NCBI GenBank assembly: GCA_900548815.1
Contig: URLR01000081.1
Span: 1 to 7,445, forward strand
Source: an uncultured Collinsella sp.
Lineage (GTDB): Bacteria > Actinomycetota > Coriobacteriia > Coriobacteriales > Coriobacteriaceae
Length of the DNA stretch: 7,445 bases
Reading direction: 5' to 3'
Shown: positions 1 through 5,200 of the stretch, in pieces
Numbering within the stretch: position 1 is the stretch's first letter
Layout: each line of letters begins with the position of its first letter
The notes under the pieces: generated by a model
The model's input: the letters and a program-made list of their open reading frames with translations, nothing else
Told to the model about the DNA's origin: nothing
Databases searched by the model: none
Made by a program: the position numbers and the translations under genes

Positions 1-46
1 AGATAGGAGTCCGTCTCGTGGGCTCGGAGATGTGTATAAGAGACAG
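1..46 (+). other. Nextera P7-side library adapter (artefact)
   Basis: This is not genomic DNA. Positions 28-46 are the 19-bp Tn5 mosaic end AGATGTGTATAAGAGACAG. Positions 13-27 (GTCTCGTGGGCTCGG) are the Nextera read-2 adapter. Positions 5-12 (AGGAGTCC) match, from memory, the adapter form of Nextera index N705. Positions 1-4 (AGAT) are the last bases of the P7 primer. The order P7-index-adapter-mosaic end is exactly that of a finished library molecule. Genomic sequence starts at about 47. An open reading frame starting at 32 and reading M-Y-K-R-Q is created by the mosaic end and is not a gene. Confidence 0.98.
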
Positions 47-48
47 CC

Positions 49-156
49 TCGCACGATCGCATTTTGTTTGATGTCCGCACACTCGTGGGCGACCGCGATA
101 TCGAGACGGCGGCATCGACGCTCGTTGCATGCGTTGCCAAGGCGGCGCGCCGATGA
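49..156 (+). CDS. selA: SelA C-terminus, L-seryl-tRNA(Sec) selenium transferase (partial)
   Basis: Only the last 35 codons are present; the 5' part lies beyond the insert junction at 46/47. The visible peptide contains RILFDVRTLVGDRD followed by a helix rich in Ala and Val, ending in KAARR. This resembles the C-terminal segment of SelA proteins, where a hydrophobic strand leads into a D-x-R-T-L motif. SelA is a cytosolic PLP enzyme that converts Ser-tRNA(Sec) to Sec-tRNA(Sec) using selenophosphate. The stop TGA (154-156) overlaps the selB start ATG (153-155) as ATGA, which implies translational coupling and an operon. The fragment is too short to identify from sequence alone. Its position directly before selB, as in many bacterial selAB operons, supports the call. 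Confidence 0.8.
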   Translation, partial: SHDRILFDVRTLVGDRDIETAASTLVACVAKAARR

Positions 157-2120
157 GTGGGGCCGAAGCGTTGGTGGAATGCCCTGTTATCGTTGGCACG
201 GCGGGCCACGTCGACCACGGTAAGTCGGCGCTGATCGAGGCGCTGACCGGCAAGAATCCCGATCGCCTGGAGGTCGAGCGCCGCCGCGGTATGACCGTAG
301 AGCTGGGCTTTGGCGAGTTGGCGCTGCCGAGCGGCAAGATCGTCGGCCTGGTCGACGTACCCGGCCATGCCCACTACCTGCGCGCCATGGTGCAGGGTGC
401 GACAGGCATCGACGTTGCCGTGCTGGTGGTCTCTGCCGTCGAGGGCGTAATGCCGCAGACGCGCGAGCACGTGCACGTGCTGGAGCTGCTGGGCGTCACG
501 CATATGGTGGTGGCGCTGACGATGTGTGACCTGGCCGATGCCGAGATGACCGAGCTTGCCGAGCTCGATGTCGATGACTTTTTGTCGGGTACCGTGTTTG
601 CGGGCGCGCCGATGGTCCCCGTGTCGTCCAAGACCGGCGAGGGGATTGACGCGCTGCTGGCCGCGCTTGACGATCAGGTTGGTACCTGCTGGGATTCCTG
701 CCGCGACCGTGCCGAGCGTACCGATGCCGCGCCGCGCTTGCCGATTGACCGCTGCTTTACGATCAAGGGCGCCGGCACCGTCGTGACGGGAACGCTGCAC
801 GATGCGCCGGTTGCGGTGGGCGATGTGCTCGTTGCGCTGCCGTCGCGCACGGCCTGCCGCGTACGTGGGATCCAAGTGCATGGCGACATGCAGCAGGCGC
901 TGCCCGGTCAGCGTGTGGCGCTCAACCTGGTTGGCGATGGCGTCGCTGCGCTCGATCGTGGTGAGATGCTCGGCGTGGAGGGTCGCTTTGGCCAGACGCT
1001 GCGCTTTATGATGTCGTTTACGTATTTGGGTCGCGAGGGAGCCAAGCCGCGTGTGCTCGAGTCGGGTGCGCGCGTGCATGTGATGGCGGGTACGGCCGAA
1101 GTCGTCGGCCGCATCATGTTCATGGAGGGCGAGGCCCTCATGGCGGTGGGCGAGACGCGAGTGGTGCAGGTACGCTTGGAGGAACCACTTCCGCTGCGTG
1201 CCGGCGACCATGCCGTGGTGCTGTCCTATTCGCCGGTCATGCTTATTGGTGGAGGGCGTGTGCTGTTGTCGCGTTGCCGCCGTTCGCGCGAACTTACTGA
1301 GGGGGAGCGCGTGCTGTACGCGGCGCTCGAGTCCGGAGATATTGCGGGCGCGGTGGATGCATGGCTGGCGCTGCAAGCGCTGCCGGTTGCGGCTGCCGAT
1401 GTTACCGCGGCGCTCGATCTTGTTGCCGGTGAGGCTGAGGCGGCGTTGCGCGAGTTGGTGGCGAAGGGCGCTGCTTGCGCGCTTGCTGGCTCGGATGGCT
1501 CGCTGTATGCAGATGCTTCCGCGCTCGATGCCGCGATGGGCACGCTGGCGGCGACCCTGTCAGCTATGCATGCGGCGGCTCCCAAGGAAACGGGCTTTAC
1601 GCCCGGCGCCGTTGCGCATGCTGCTTGGCCTACCGCTGACGATGCAATTGCCGCAGCCCTGATTTCCGAGGGCTGCTTGCGCGGCGTGTGCGCCTCTGAG
1701 GGCGCCGAGGTGTTCGATCCGCACTCCGCTGCCGCCGCGGCGCGCGTGGTGCGCGAGGCCTGCGAACGCATCGTTGCCTTGCTGGACGAGGCCGGACTCG
1801 ATGCGCCGACGTTGCCTGAGGTGGGCGAGCAGTTGCAGCTCGATCGCGACACCATGACGCGCGCCCTGCGCGAGCTTTCGCTCAACCGTTCCATCGTGAA
1901 GGTCGAGCGCGACGTGGCCCTGTCCGCTGCCGCCGAGGCCCATGCGCGTGAGCTCGTCGCAGCTGCCATTGAGGCGGCCGGTGGCGCAGCCACAACGAGC
2001 GTGCTGCGCGAGGCCCTGGGCGTGTCGCGTAAACGCGCCATCAGCATCTTGGAGCACCTGGATGCCGTGCGCTTTACGGTGCTCGACAAGGAGGCCGGCG
2101 GCCTGCGCTCCCTGCGCTAG
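153..2120 (+). CDS. selB: SelB, selenocysteine-specific translation elongation factor
   Basis: SelB is a GTPase that carries Sec-tRNA(Sec) to the ribosome at UGA codons and binds the mRNA SECIS hairpin with its C-terminal winged helices. The start at 153 gives 655 residues, close to the usual 610-640. It is preferred over an in-frame ATG at 129 because it forms the ATGA overlap with selA and has a weak AAGGCGG at 139-145. Visible motifs are G1 GHVDHGKS (residues 18-25), G2 GMT (46-48), G3 DVPGH (68-72) and G5 SSKTGEG (158-164). EF-Tu-like beta-barrel domains follow, at roughly 185-365. The C-terminal half is Ala/Leu-rich and helical, and ends in a winged-helix segment with SRKRAISILEHLD near residue 630, a SelB hallmark. 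The G4 motif reads TMCD (123-126), whereas (N/T)KxD is usual. The gene for tRNA-Sec follows 36 nt downstream. Confidence 0.97.
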   Translation: MSGAEALVECPVIVGTAGHVDHGKSALIEALTGKNPDRLEVERRRGMTVELGFGELALPSGKIVGLVDVPGHAHYLRAMVQGATGIDVAVLVVSAVEGVMPQTREHVHVLELLGVTHMVVALTMCDLADAEMTELAELDVDDFLSGTVFAGAPMVPVSSKTGEGIDALLAALDDQVGTCWDSCRDRAERTDAAPRLPIDRCFTIKGAGTVVTGTLHDAPVAVGDVLVALPSRTACRVRGIQVHGDMQQALPGQRVALNLVGDGVAALDRGEMLGVEGRFGQTLRFMMSFTYLGREGAKPRVLESGARVHVMAGTAEVVGRIMFMEGEALMAVGETRVVQVRLEEPLPLRAGDHAVVLSYSPVMLIGGGRVLLSRCRRSRELTEGERVLYAALESGDIAGAVDAWLALQALPVAAADVTAALDLVAGEAEAALRELVAKGAACALAGSDGSLYADASALDAAMGTLAATLSAMHAAAPKETGFTPGAVAHAAWPTADDAIAAALISEGCLRGVCASEGAEVFDPHSAAAAARVVREACERIVALLDEAGLDAPTLPEVGEQLQLDRDTMTRALRELSLNRSIVKVERDVALSAAAEAHARELVAAAIEAAGGAATTSVLREALGVSRKRAISILEHLDAVRFTVLDKEAGGLRSLR

Positions 2121-2132
2121 ATTGGCTGCTTG

Positions 2133-2144
2133 GTTTGGTAAAAT
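2133..2144 (+). promoter_or_regulatory. Extended -10 promoter of selC
   Basis: TAAAAT at 2139-2144 differs from TATAAT at one base and is preceded by TG-G at 2136-2138, giving an extended -10 element. No convincing -35 hexamer is found at 16-18 bp spacing. Transcription would start near 2151, about six bases before the tRNA. The block GTTTGGTA (2133-2140) recurs in front of the molybdenum hydroxylase genes at 5165-5172. selC can also be transcribed by readthrough from selAB. Confidence 0.6.
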
Positions 2145-2156
2145 ACCTCCGCACTT

Positions 2157-2253
2157 GGGAACGGATGGGCTCCGGTGGGCTCCGCGGTCCTCAAAACCGT
2201 TGCGAGGCGTGCAAAACGTCTTGGATGTGTTCGATTCACATACGTTCCCGCCA
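2157..2253 (+). tRNA. selC: tRNA-Sec (anticodon UCA)
   Basis: This is the UGA-decoding selenocysteine tRNA, the substrate of SelA and SelB. The fold reads directly from the sequence. The acceptor is GGGAACGG (2157-2164) against ACGTTCCC (2242-2249). The D arm has a 6-bp stem GGGCTC/GGGCTC (2167-2172/2177-2182) and a 4-base loop CGGT, a tRNA-Sec signature. The anticodon arm is GCGGT/ACCGT (2184-2188/2196-2200) with loop CCTCAAA and anticodon TCA at 2191-2193. The long variable arm has an 8-bp stem (2203-2210/2216-2223) and loop GCAAA. The T arm is ATGTG/CACAT with loop TTCGATT (2230-2236). GCCA at 2250-2253 shows that the discriminator G and CCA are encoded. The 97-nt length matches bacterial tRNA-Sec. 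The eighth acceptor position is G2164 opposite A2242, which is not a standard pair. Location just after selB supports the call. Confidence 0.97.
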
Positions 2254-2261
2254 TACGCTAC

Positions 2262-2317
2262 CAGCGCTTTTGTGCTCGCGGTCTTGCTGCGTGCCGCAAA
2301 AGCGCTGTTTTGTTTTT
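2262..2317 (+). terminator. Rho-independent terminator of selC
   Basis: A perfect 11-bp inverted repeat, CAGCGCTTTTG (2262-2272) and CAAAAGCGCTG (2297-2307), is followed at once by TTTTGTTTTT (2308-2317). The 24-base loop is long, but a few inner C-G pairs (2279-2281 with 2294-2296) could shorten it. It lies 9 nt after the tRNA CCA end and separates selABC from mobA. Confidence 0.88.
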
Positions 2318-2408
2318 GCATGGGTTTGCCGTGCCGCCCACTTTATCGGCGACGGTATTTGGCTTCGTGTGCTGGGTTTTGAGCATGCCGATGGAGGTGT
2401 TTTGCCGT
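2318..2408 (+). other. selC-mobA intergenic segment with mobA ribosome-binding site
   Basis: I see no gene here and no clear promoter. A strong Shine-Dalgarno, GGAGGT (2393-2398), lies 10 nt before the mobA ATG at 2409 and decides that start. The reading frame is open upstream through the tRNA gene, but that is incidental. mobA is expressed either from a promoter I cannot recognise or by readthrough of the selC terminator. Confidence 0.6.
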
Positions 2409-3041
2409 ATGACTACCGTAAGACGGGCCGATCTTTCTTGTGTCATCCAGGCGGGCGGGTTGTCGTCGCGCATGGGCCGCGATAAGGCGCGCATGGCGTT
2501 TTGCGGCGAACCGCTCATCGAGCGCGTGCTGGGTCGGCTGGCGACACTTGCCGGCGAGTTGGTCGTGACGACTTCGCGTCCCGGCGAGCTTGCCTACCTT
2601 GAGGAGCTTATGTTTGATGGCCTGCGCCCCCGCGTGGTGATGGACGTCGACGGTCCCGCCGGTGCCATGCGCGGCATCGCGAGCTCGTTGGACGCGGCCC
2701 GATTGCCGCTCGTGGCGATCGTCGCCTGCGATATGCCGTTTGTCTCGCCGGAACTCATCGGCGCGCTTGCCGGTCATGTTGAGGCCGAGGCGCTCGATGT
2801 GTGCGTGCCGCGTGAGGAGCGGGGGATTGAGCCGCTTTGCGCCGTCTGGCGCCGTGACGCGTGTGCGCCGGTTGCCCATGAGCTGCTTGCCTGCGACCGC
2901 CAGCGCATTCGCTGCCTGATTAATCGCGTTCAGGCTGGTTATATGGATGAGCCGCAGATCGTTAAGGTCGCAGGCTCGACGCTCTGCTTCGAAAACGTCA
3001 ATACGCTAGAGGAGTTTGCGGCGGCCGAGTTGCTCGCCTAG
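2409..3041 (+). CDS. mobA: MobA, molybdenum cofactor guanylyltransferase
   Basis: This cytosolic nucleotidyltransferase joins GMP from GTP to Mo-molybdopterin, giving the guanine-dinucleotide cofactor of DMSO-reductase-family enzymes such as formate dehydrogenase. The protein is 210 residues, the usual size for MobA. The N-terminal nucleotide-binding loop reads IQAGGLSSRMGRDKA (13-27). It is followed by GPAGAMRGI (82-90), CDMPF (107-111) with the metal-binding Asp, EPLCAVWR (141-148) and FENVNT (194-199), all in MobA order. Start 2409 is chosen for the GGAGGT 10 nt upstream. Two in-frame ATGs at 2385 and 2391 lack such a site. The first loop residue is Gln rather than the usual Leu. The AGG of the loop resembles MobA (LAGG) more than the CTP-using MocA (TAAG). 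A MocA-like role serving the nearby hydroxylase cannot be excluded. Confidence 0.9.
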   Translation: MTTVRRADLSCVIQAGGLSSRMGRDKARMAFCGEPLIERVLGRLATLAGELVVTTSRPGELAYLEELMFDGLRPRVVMDVDGPAGAMRGIASSLDAARLPLVAIVACDMPFVSPELIGALAGHVEAEALDVCVPREERGIEPLCAVWRRDACAPVAHELLACDRQRIRCLINRVQAGYMDEPQIVKVAGSTLCFENVNTLEEFAAAELLA

Positions 3042-3070
3042 ATCTGCACACATCAATGACGGGAGATGCC

Positions 3071-3466
3071 GTGTCACATGATATTTGCCCCGATACCGGG
3101 GAACCTTGCACTTGCGATGGGTCCGAACCCTGTACCTGCGGTTGCGGTGGCTGTGGACATACTGCGGAAGAGGAAGCGGCCGCCGCGGCGTATCGCGATG
3201 CACACCGCGAAGGCCCGTCCGGTGATGCTCTCGACCATGAACGCAAGATCATCGTTTCGTTCGATAGCACCTTCGATGTGATGGAATGCGAGCAGCTGTG
3301 CCTTGCCGCCGGTGTGCCCGGGCGCATCATGCCGCTGCCCGGCTCCATCACCGCCGGCTGCGGGCTGTGCTGGGCCATGCCGTTCTCGGGCGATGCACTC
3401 GCCGCATTCCGCGCTGCCACCGAAGGCCGCATAACCCCCGCCGACTACCATCAGCTCGTCCTCTAA
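3071..3466 (+). CDS. Putative Se/S carrier-like protein (DUF3343 family) with Cys-rich N-terminus
   Basis: A 131-residue protein with two parts. Residues 59-104 read as a DUF3343 / putative Se/S carrier domain: KIIVSFDSTFDVMECEQL, then GVPGRIMPLPGSITAGCGLC, with the family pattern of a first beta strand, a helix, 'G-P-x-R-I-x-P-x-P', and a conserved Cys-Gly. A second Cys makes CGLC (97-100). The N-terminus is unusual: seven Cys at 6, 13, 15, 21, 23, 25 and 28, including EPCTC twice (11-15, 19-23), then an acidic/Ala-rich linker. This suggests metal, sulfur or selenium binding. I chose GTG 3071 because GGGAG (3061-3065) sits 5 nt upstream. An in-frame ATG at 3056 would add five residues but has no ribosome-binding site. 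The gene is 29 nt after mobA, probably cotranscribed. Family members are known near selD and selenium-dependent molybdenum hydroxylase genes; the biochemical role is unproven. Confidence 0.78.
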   Translation: MSHDICPDTGEPCTCDGSEPCTCGCGGCGHTAEEEAAAAAYRDAHREGPSGDALDHERKIIVSFDSTFDVMECEQLCLAAGVPGRIMPLPGSITAGCGLCWAMPFSGDALAAFRAATEGRITPADYHQLVL

Positions 3467-3476
3467 CCACCAACAT

Positions 3477-3507
3477 CACCACAAAGGTGCCTGTCCCCAA
3501 TGTGGTG
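3477..3507. repeat. REP-like palindromic element
   Basis: Seven-base arms CACCACA (3477-3483) and TGTGGTG (3501-3507) enclose a 17-base loop containing AAGGTGCCTGTCCCC. The loop block (GGGGACAGGCACC on the other strand) resembles a short repeated motif that I recall from intergenic regions of several bacteria, some linked to IS200-like REP transposases. Only one copy lies in this window, so repetition cannot be shown here. It begins 10 nt after the Se/S-carrier stop codon and could also end that transcript weakly. Confidence 0.5.
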
Positions 3508-3666
3508 GCTTGGAACACGTGGACGAAACAGGTTTGAAACACGGGTTTTGCATGTCAGGCACTCAAAAACGCCTCTACCTGCATCGTAATCAAAACGAAA
3601 CATCTGCTCGTCGGCTTATGCGAAACTTTCCCGCAACAGTGCGATATTATCCATACTCGATAAAGT

Positions 3667-3689
3667 TCGCGGCGCATAGGGTGCCGCGA
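3667..3689 (+). promoter_or_regulatory. Hairpin in gdhA leader
   Basis: Perfect 7-bp arms TCGCGGC (3667-3673) and GCCGCGA (3683-3689) enclose a 9-base loop, 34 nt before the gdhA start codon. A T5 run follows only after six more bases (3696-3700), so it is not a standard terminator. It may stabilise the leader or act in attenuation. No known riboswitch was recognised. Confidence 0.4.
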
Positions 3690-3723
3690 CCAACATTTTT
3701 CGTTTCCCATCATTGGAGGAAGC

Positions 3724-5079
3724 ATGAGCTACACGCAGAAAGTTCTCGAAGAGCTCAAGGCCCGCTATCCCGAGCAGCCTGAGTTCATCCAGGCCGCGAC
3801 CGAGATCCTCGGCACCATCCAGCCGGCGCTCGACGCCCACCCCGAGTACGAGGAGGCCGCCCTGCTGGAGCGCCTCGTCGAGCCTGAGCGTATCGTCATG
3901 TTCCGTGTTCCCTGGGTCGACGACCAGGGCAAGGTTCAGGTCAACCGCGGTTACCGTGTCGAGTTCAACTCTGCCATTGGACCCTACAAGGGCGGCCTGC
4001 GCTTTAACCCGACGGTCACTCTGGGTATGCTCAAGTTCCTGGGCCTGGAGCAGATCCTCAAGAACAGCCTGACCACCCTTCCCATGGGCGGCGGCAAGGG
4101 CGGCTCCGACTTTGACCCCAAGGGCAAGTCCAACAACGAGATCATGCACTTCTGTCAGTCCTTCATGACCGAGCTCTATCGCCACATCGGCCCCAACACC
4201 GACGTTCCCGCCGGCGACCTGGGCGTTGGCGGCCGCGAGGTTGCCTACCTGTTCGGTCAGTACAAGCGCCTGACCAACGAGTGGACCGGCGTCCTTACCG
4301 GCAAGGGCCTCTCCTTTGGCGGCTCGCTTGCCCGTACCGAGGCCACCGGCTACGGCCTGGCCTACTTTGTGGACGAGTACCTCAAGAGCCGCGGCGACTC
4401 CTTCGAGGGCAAGAACGTCGTCGTTCATGGCTCCGGCAACGTCGCCATCTACGCCGTCCAGAAGGTCTCCCAGCTCGGCGGCAAGGTGCTCGCCTGCTCC
4501 GATACTCACGGCTGCGTCGAGGATCCCGACGGCATCGACTACACCGTGCTCGAGCACGTCTACAACAAGAAGCGCTCCGGCCACGACAAGGGCGTTACGC
4601 TCGCTATGTACGTTGACGAGAAGCCCAACGCCGTGTGGCACGAGGGCGACGGCCGTGGCGTTTGGCAGCTGCCCTGCGACATCGCGCTGCCCTGCGCTCG
4701 CGAGAACACGCTGCTGCTCGAGGACGCCCAGGCGCTCGTCGCCAACGGCTGCAAGGTGGTCGGCGAGGGCGCGAACATGCCCACGACCATCGAGGCCACG
4801 ACTTACTTCCAGGAGAACGGCGTTGCCTTTATGCCCGGTAAGGCTGCCAACGCTGGCGGCGTGCTCGTGTCCGGCCTGGAGATGAGCCAGAACGCCGAGC
4901 ATCTGTCCTGGACCTTCGAGGAGGTCGACGGCAAGCTCGAGCAGCTCATGCGCGGCATGTTCCACAACGTGGACGACACCGCCAAGGAGTACGGCCAGGA
5001 GGGCAACTTTGTCATGGGCGCCAACATCGCCGGCTTCCTGAAGGTCGCCGACGCCATGCTCGCCCAGGGCGTCTGCTAA
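3724..5079 (+). CDS. gdhA: NADP-type glutamate dehydrogenase
   Basis: GdhA makes glutamate from 2-oxoglutarate and ammonium with NADPH (EC 1.4.1.4), as a cytosolic hexamer. At 451 residues it has the length of the bacterial hexameric class. Visible motifs are GPYKGGLRF (86-94, substrate Lys89), MLKFLG (102-107), PMGGGKGGSDFDPKG (120-134) with catalytic Lys125, and PAGDLGVGGREV (162-173) with catalytic Asp165, the same numbering as the Clostridium symbiosum enzyme. The Rossmann motif is GSGNVA (236-241). The next strand ends in CSDTHG. The SD-x-x-G pattern is typical of NADP enzymes such as E. coli GdhA and supports NADP over NAD, though not decisively. Start 3724 follows GGAGG by 4 nt. Codons are strongly biased to C/G endings, more than in selB or mobA, which suggests high expression. 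It is a single-gene unit with its own leader and terminator. Confidence 0.96.
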   Translation: MSYTQKVLEELKARYPEQPEFIQAATEILGTIQPALDAHPEYEEAALLERLVEPERIVMFRVPWVDDQGKVQVNRGYRVEFNSAIGPYKGGLRFNPTVTLGMLKFLGLEQILKNSLTTLPMGGGKGGSDFDPKGKSNNEIMHFCQSFMTELYRHIGPNTDVPAGDLGVGGREVAYLFGQYKRLTNEWTGVLTGKGLSFGGSLARTEATGYGLAYFVDEYLKSRGDSFEGKNVVVHGSGNVAIYAVQKVSQLGGKVLACSDTHGCVEDPDGIDYTVLEHVYNKKRSGHDKGVTLAMYVDEKPNAVWHEGDGRGVWQLPCDIALPCARENTLLLEDAQALVANGCKVVGEGANMPTTIEATTYFQENGVAFMPGKAANAGGVLVSGLEMSQNAEHLSWTFEEVDGKLEQLMRGMFHNVDDTAKEYGQEGNFVMGANIAGFLKVADAMLAQGVC

Positions 5080-5104
5080 ATCTTCGCTCGACATAGCATG
5101 CGAT

Positions 5105-5137
5105 AAGGCTCCCAGCTATCTGGCTGGGAGCCTTTTT
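5105..5137 (+). terminator. Rho-independent terminator of gdhA
   Basis: A 12-bp perfect stem, AAGGCTCCCAGC (5105-5116) with GCTGGGAGCCTT (5123-5134), a 6-base loop and a T5 run (5133-5137), starting 26 nt after the gdhA stop. The sequence is a textbook strong terminator and isolates gdhA from the hydroxylase genes. Confidence 0.96.
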
Positions 5138-5164
5138 CTATGGTGACGATGGCCGTGCCCCCTC

Positions 5165-5176
5165 GTTTGGTACACT
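5165..5176 (+). promoter_or_regulatory. Extended -10 promoter of the molybdenum hydroxylase operon
   Basis: TACACT (5171-5176) is preceded by TG-G (5168-5170), forming an extended -10 element inside GTTTGGTACACT. No good -35 is seen at normal spacing. The start site would be near 5183, leaving a leader of about 18-30 nt. The first eight bases are identical to the block before selC at 2133-2140. Confidence 0.55.
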
Positions 5177-5200
5177 TAAACGTACTGGACAAGTGAAGAG

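Larger units (their letters stand above)
3467..3723 (+). other. Intergenic region upstream of gdhA
   Basis: There is no gene here. The region contains a palindromic repeat (3477-3507), an AT-richer stretch (about 3560-3665) that probably holds the gdhA promoter, a leader hairpin (3667-3689) and a strong ribosome-binding site GGAGG (3715-3719) 4 nt before the gdhA ATG. TATTAT at 3645-3650 is a candidate -10 element, but the base run 17 bp upstream (GAAACT) is a poor -35. I see no clear terminator for the mobA unit, unless the palindrome near 3477 serves that purpose. Confidence 0.55.

Noticed and set aside
154..156. Possible selenocysteine at the selA TGA, given the selenium context
   Set aside because: The TGA is at the expected end of SelA, overlaps the selB start, and has no recognisable SECIS hairpin directly downstream. 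No other gene here has an in-frame TGA.
32..223. Small reading frame starting M-Y-K-R-Q
   Set aside because: Its start lies in the Nextera mosaic end and it overlaps selA/selB in another frame.
1226..2089. 287-residue open frame antisense to selB
   Set aside because: Ser/Ala-rich composition typical of the reverse of GC-rich coding DNA, with no start signal or family motif.
2318..2392. Promoter for mobA in the gap after selC
   Set aside because: TTGCCG (2326-2331) and TATTTG (2356-2361) are 24 bp apart, too far for a normal promoter, and the matches are poor.
2175..2408. A 78-residue N-terminal extension of MobA from GTG 2175
   Set aside because: It would run through the tRNA-Sec gene and its terminator. 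MobA homology begins about ten residues after ATG 2409, which has the GGAGGT site.
3056..3070. ATG 3056 as start of the Se/S-carrier gene
   Set aside because: No ribosome-binding site lies upstream of it, whereas GGGAG is well placed for GTG 3071. The difference is only five residues and remains open.
3616..5094. 492-residue open frame antisense to gdhA
   Set aside because: Long antisense frames are common opposite GC-rich, codon-biased genes. The translation is low-complexity Leu/Val/Ala/Gly-rich, matches no family I know, and the + strand encodes an unmistakable glutamate dehydrogenase.
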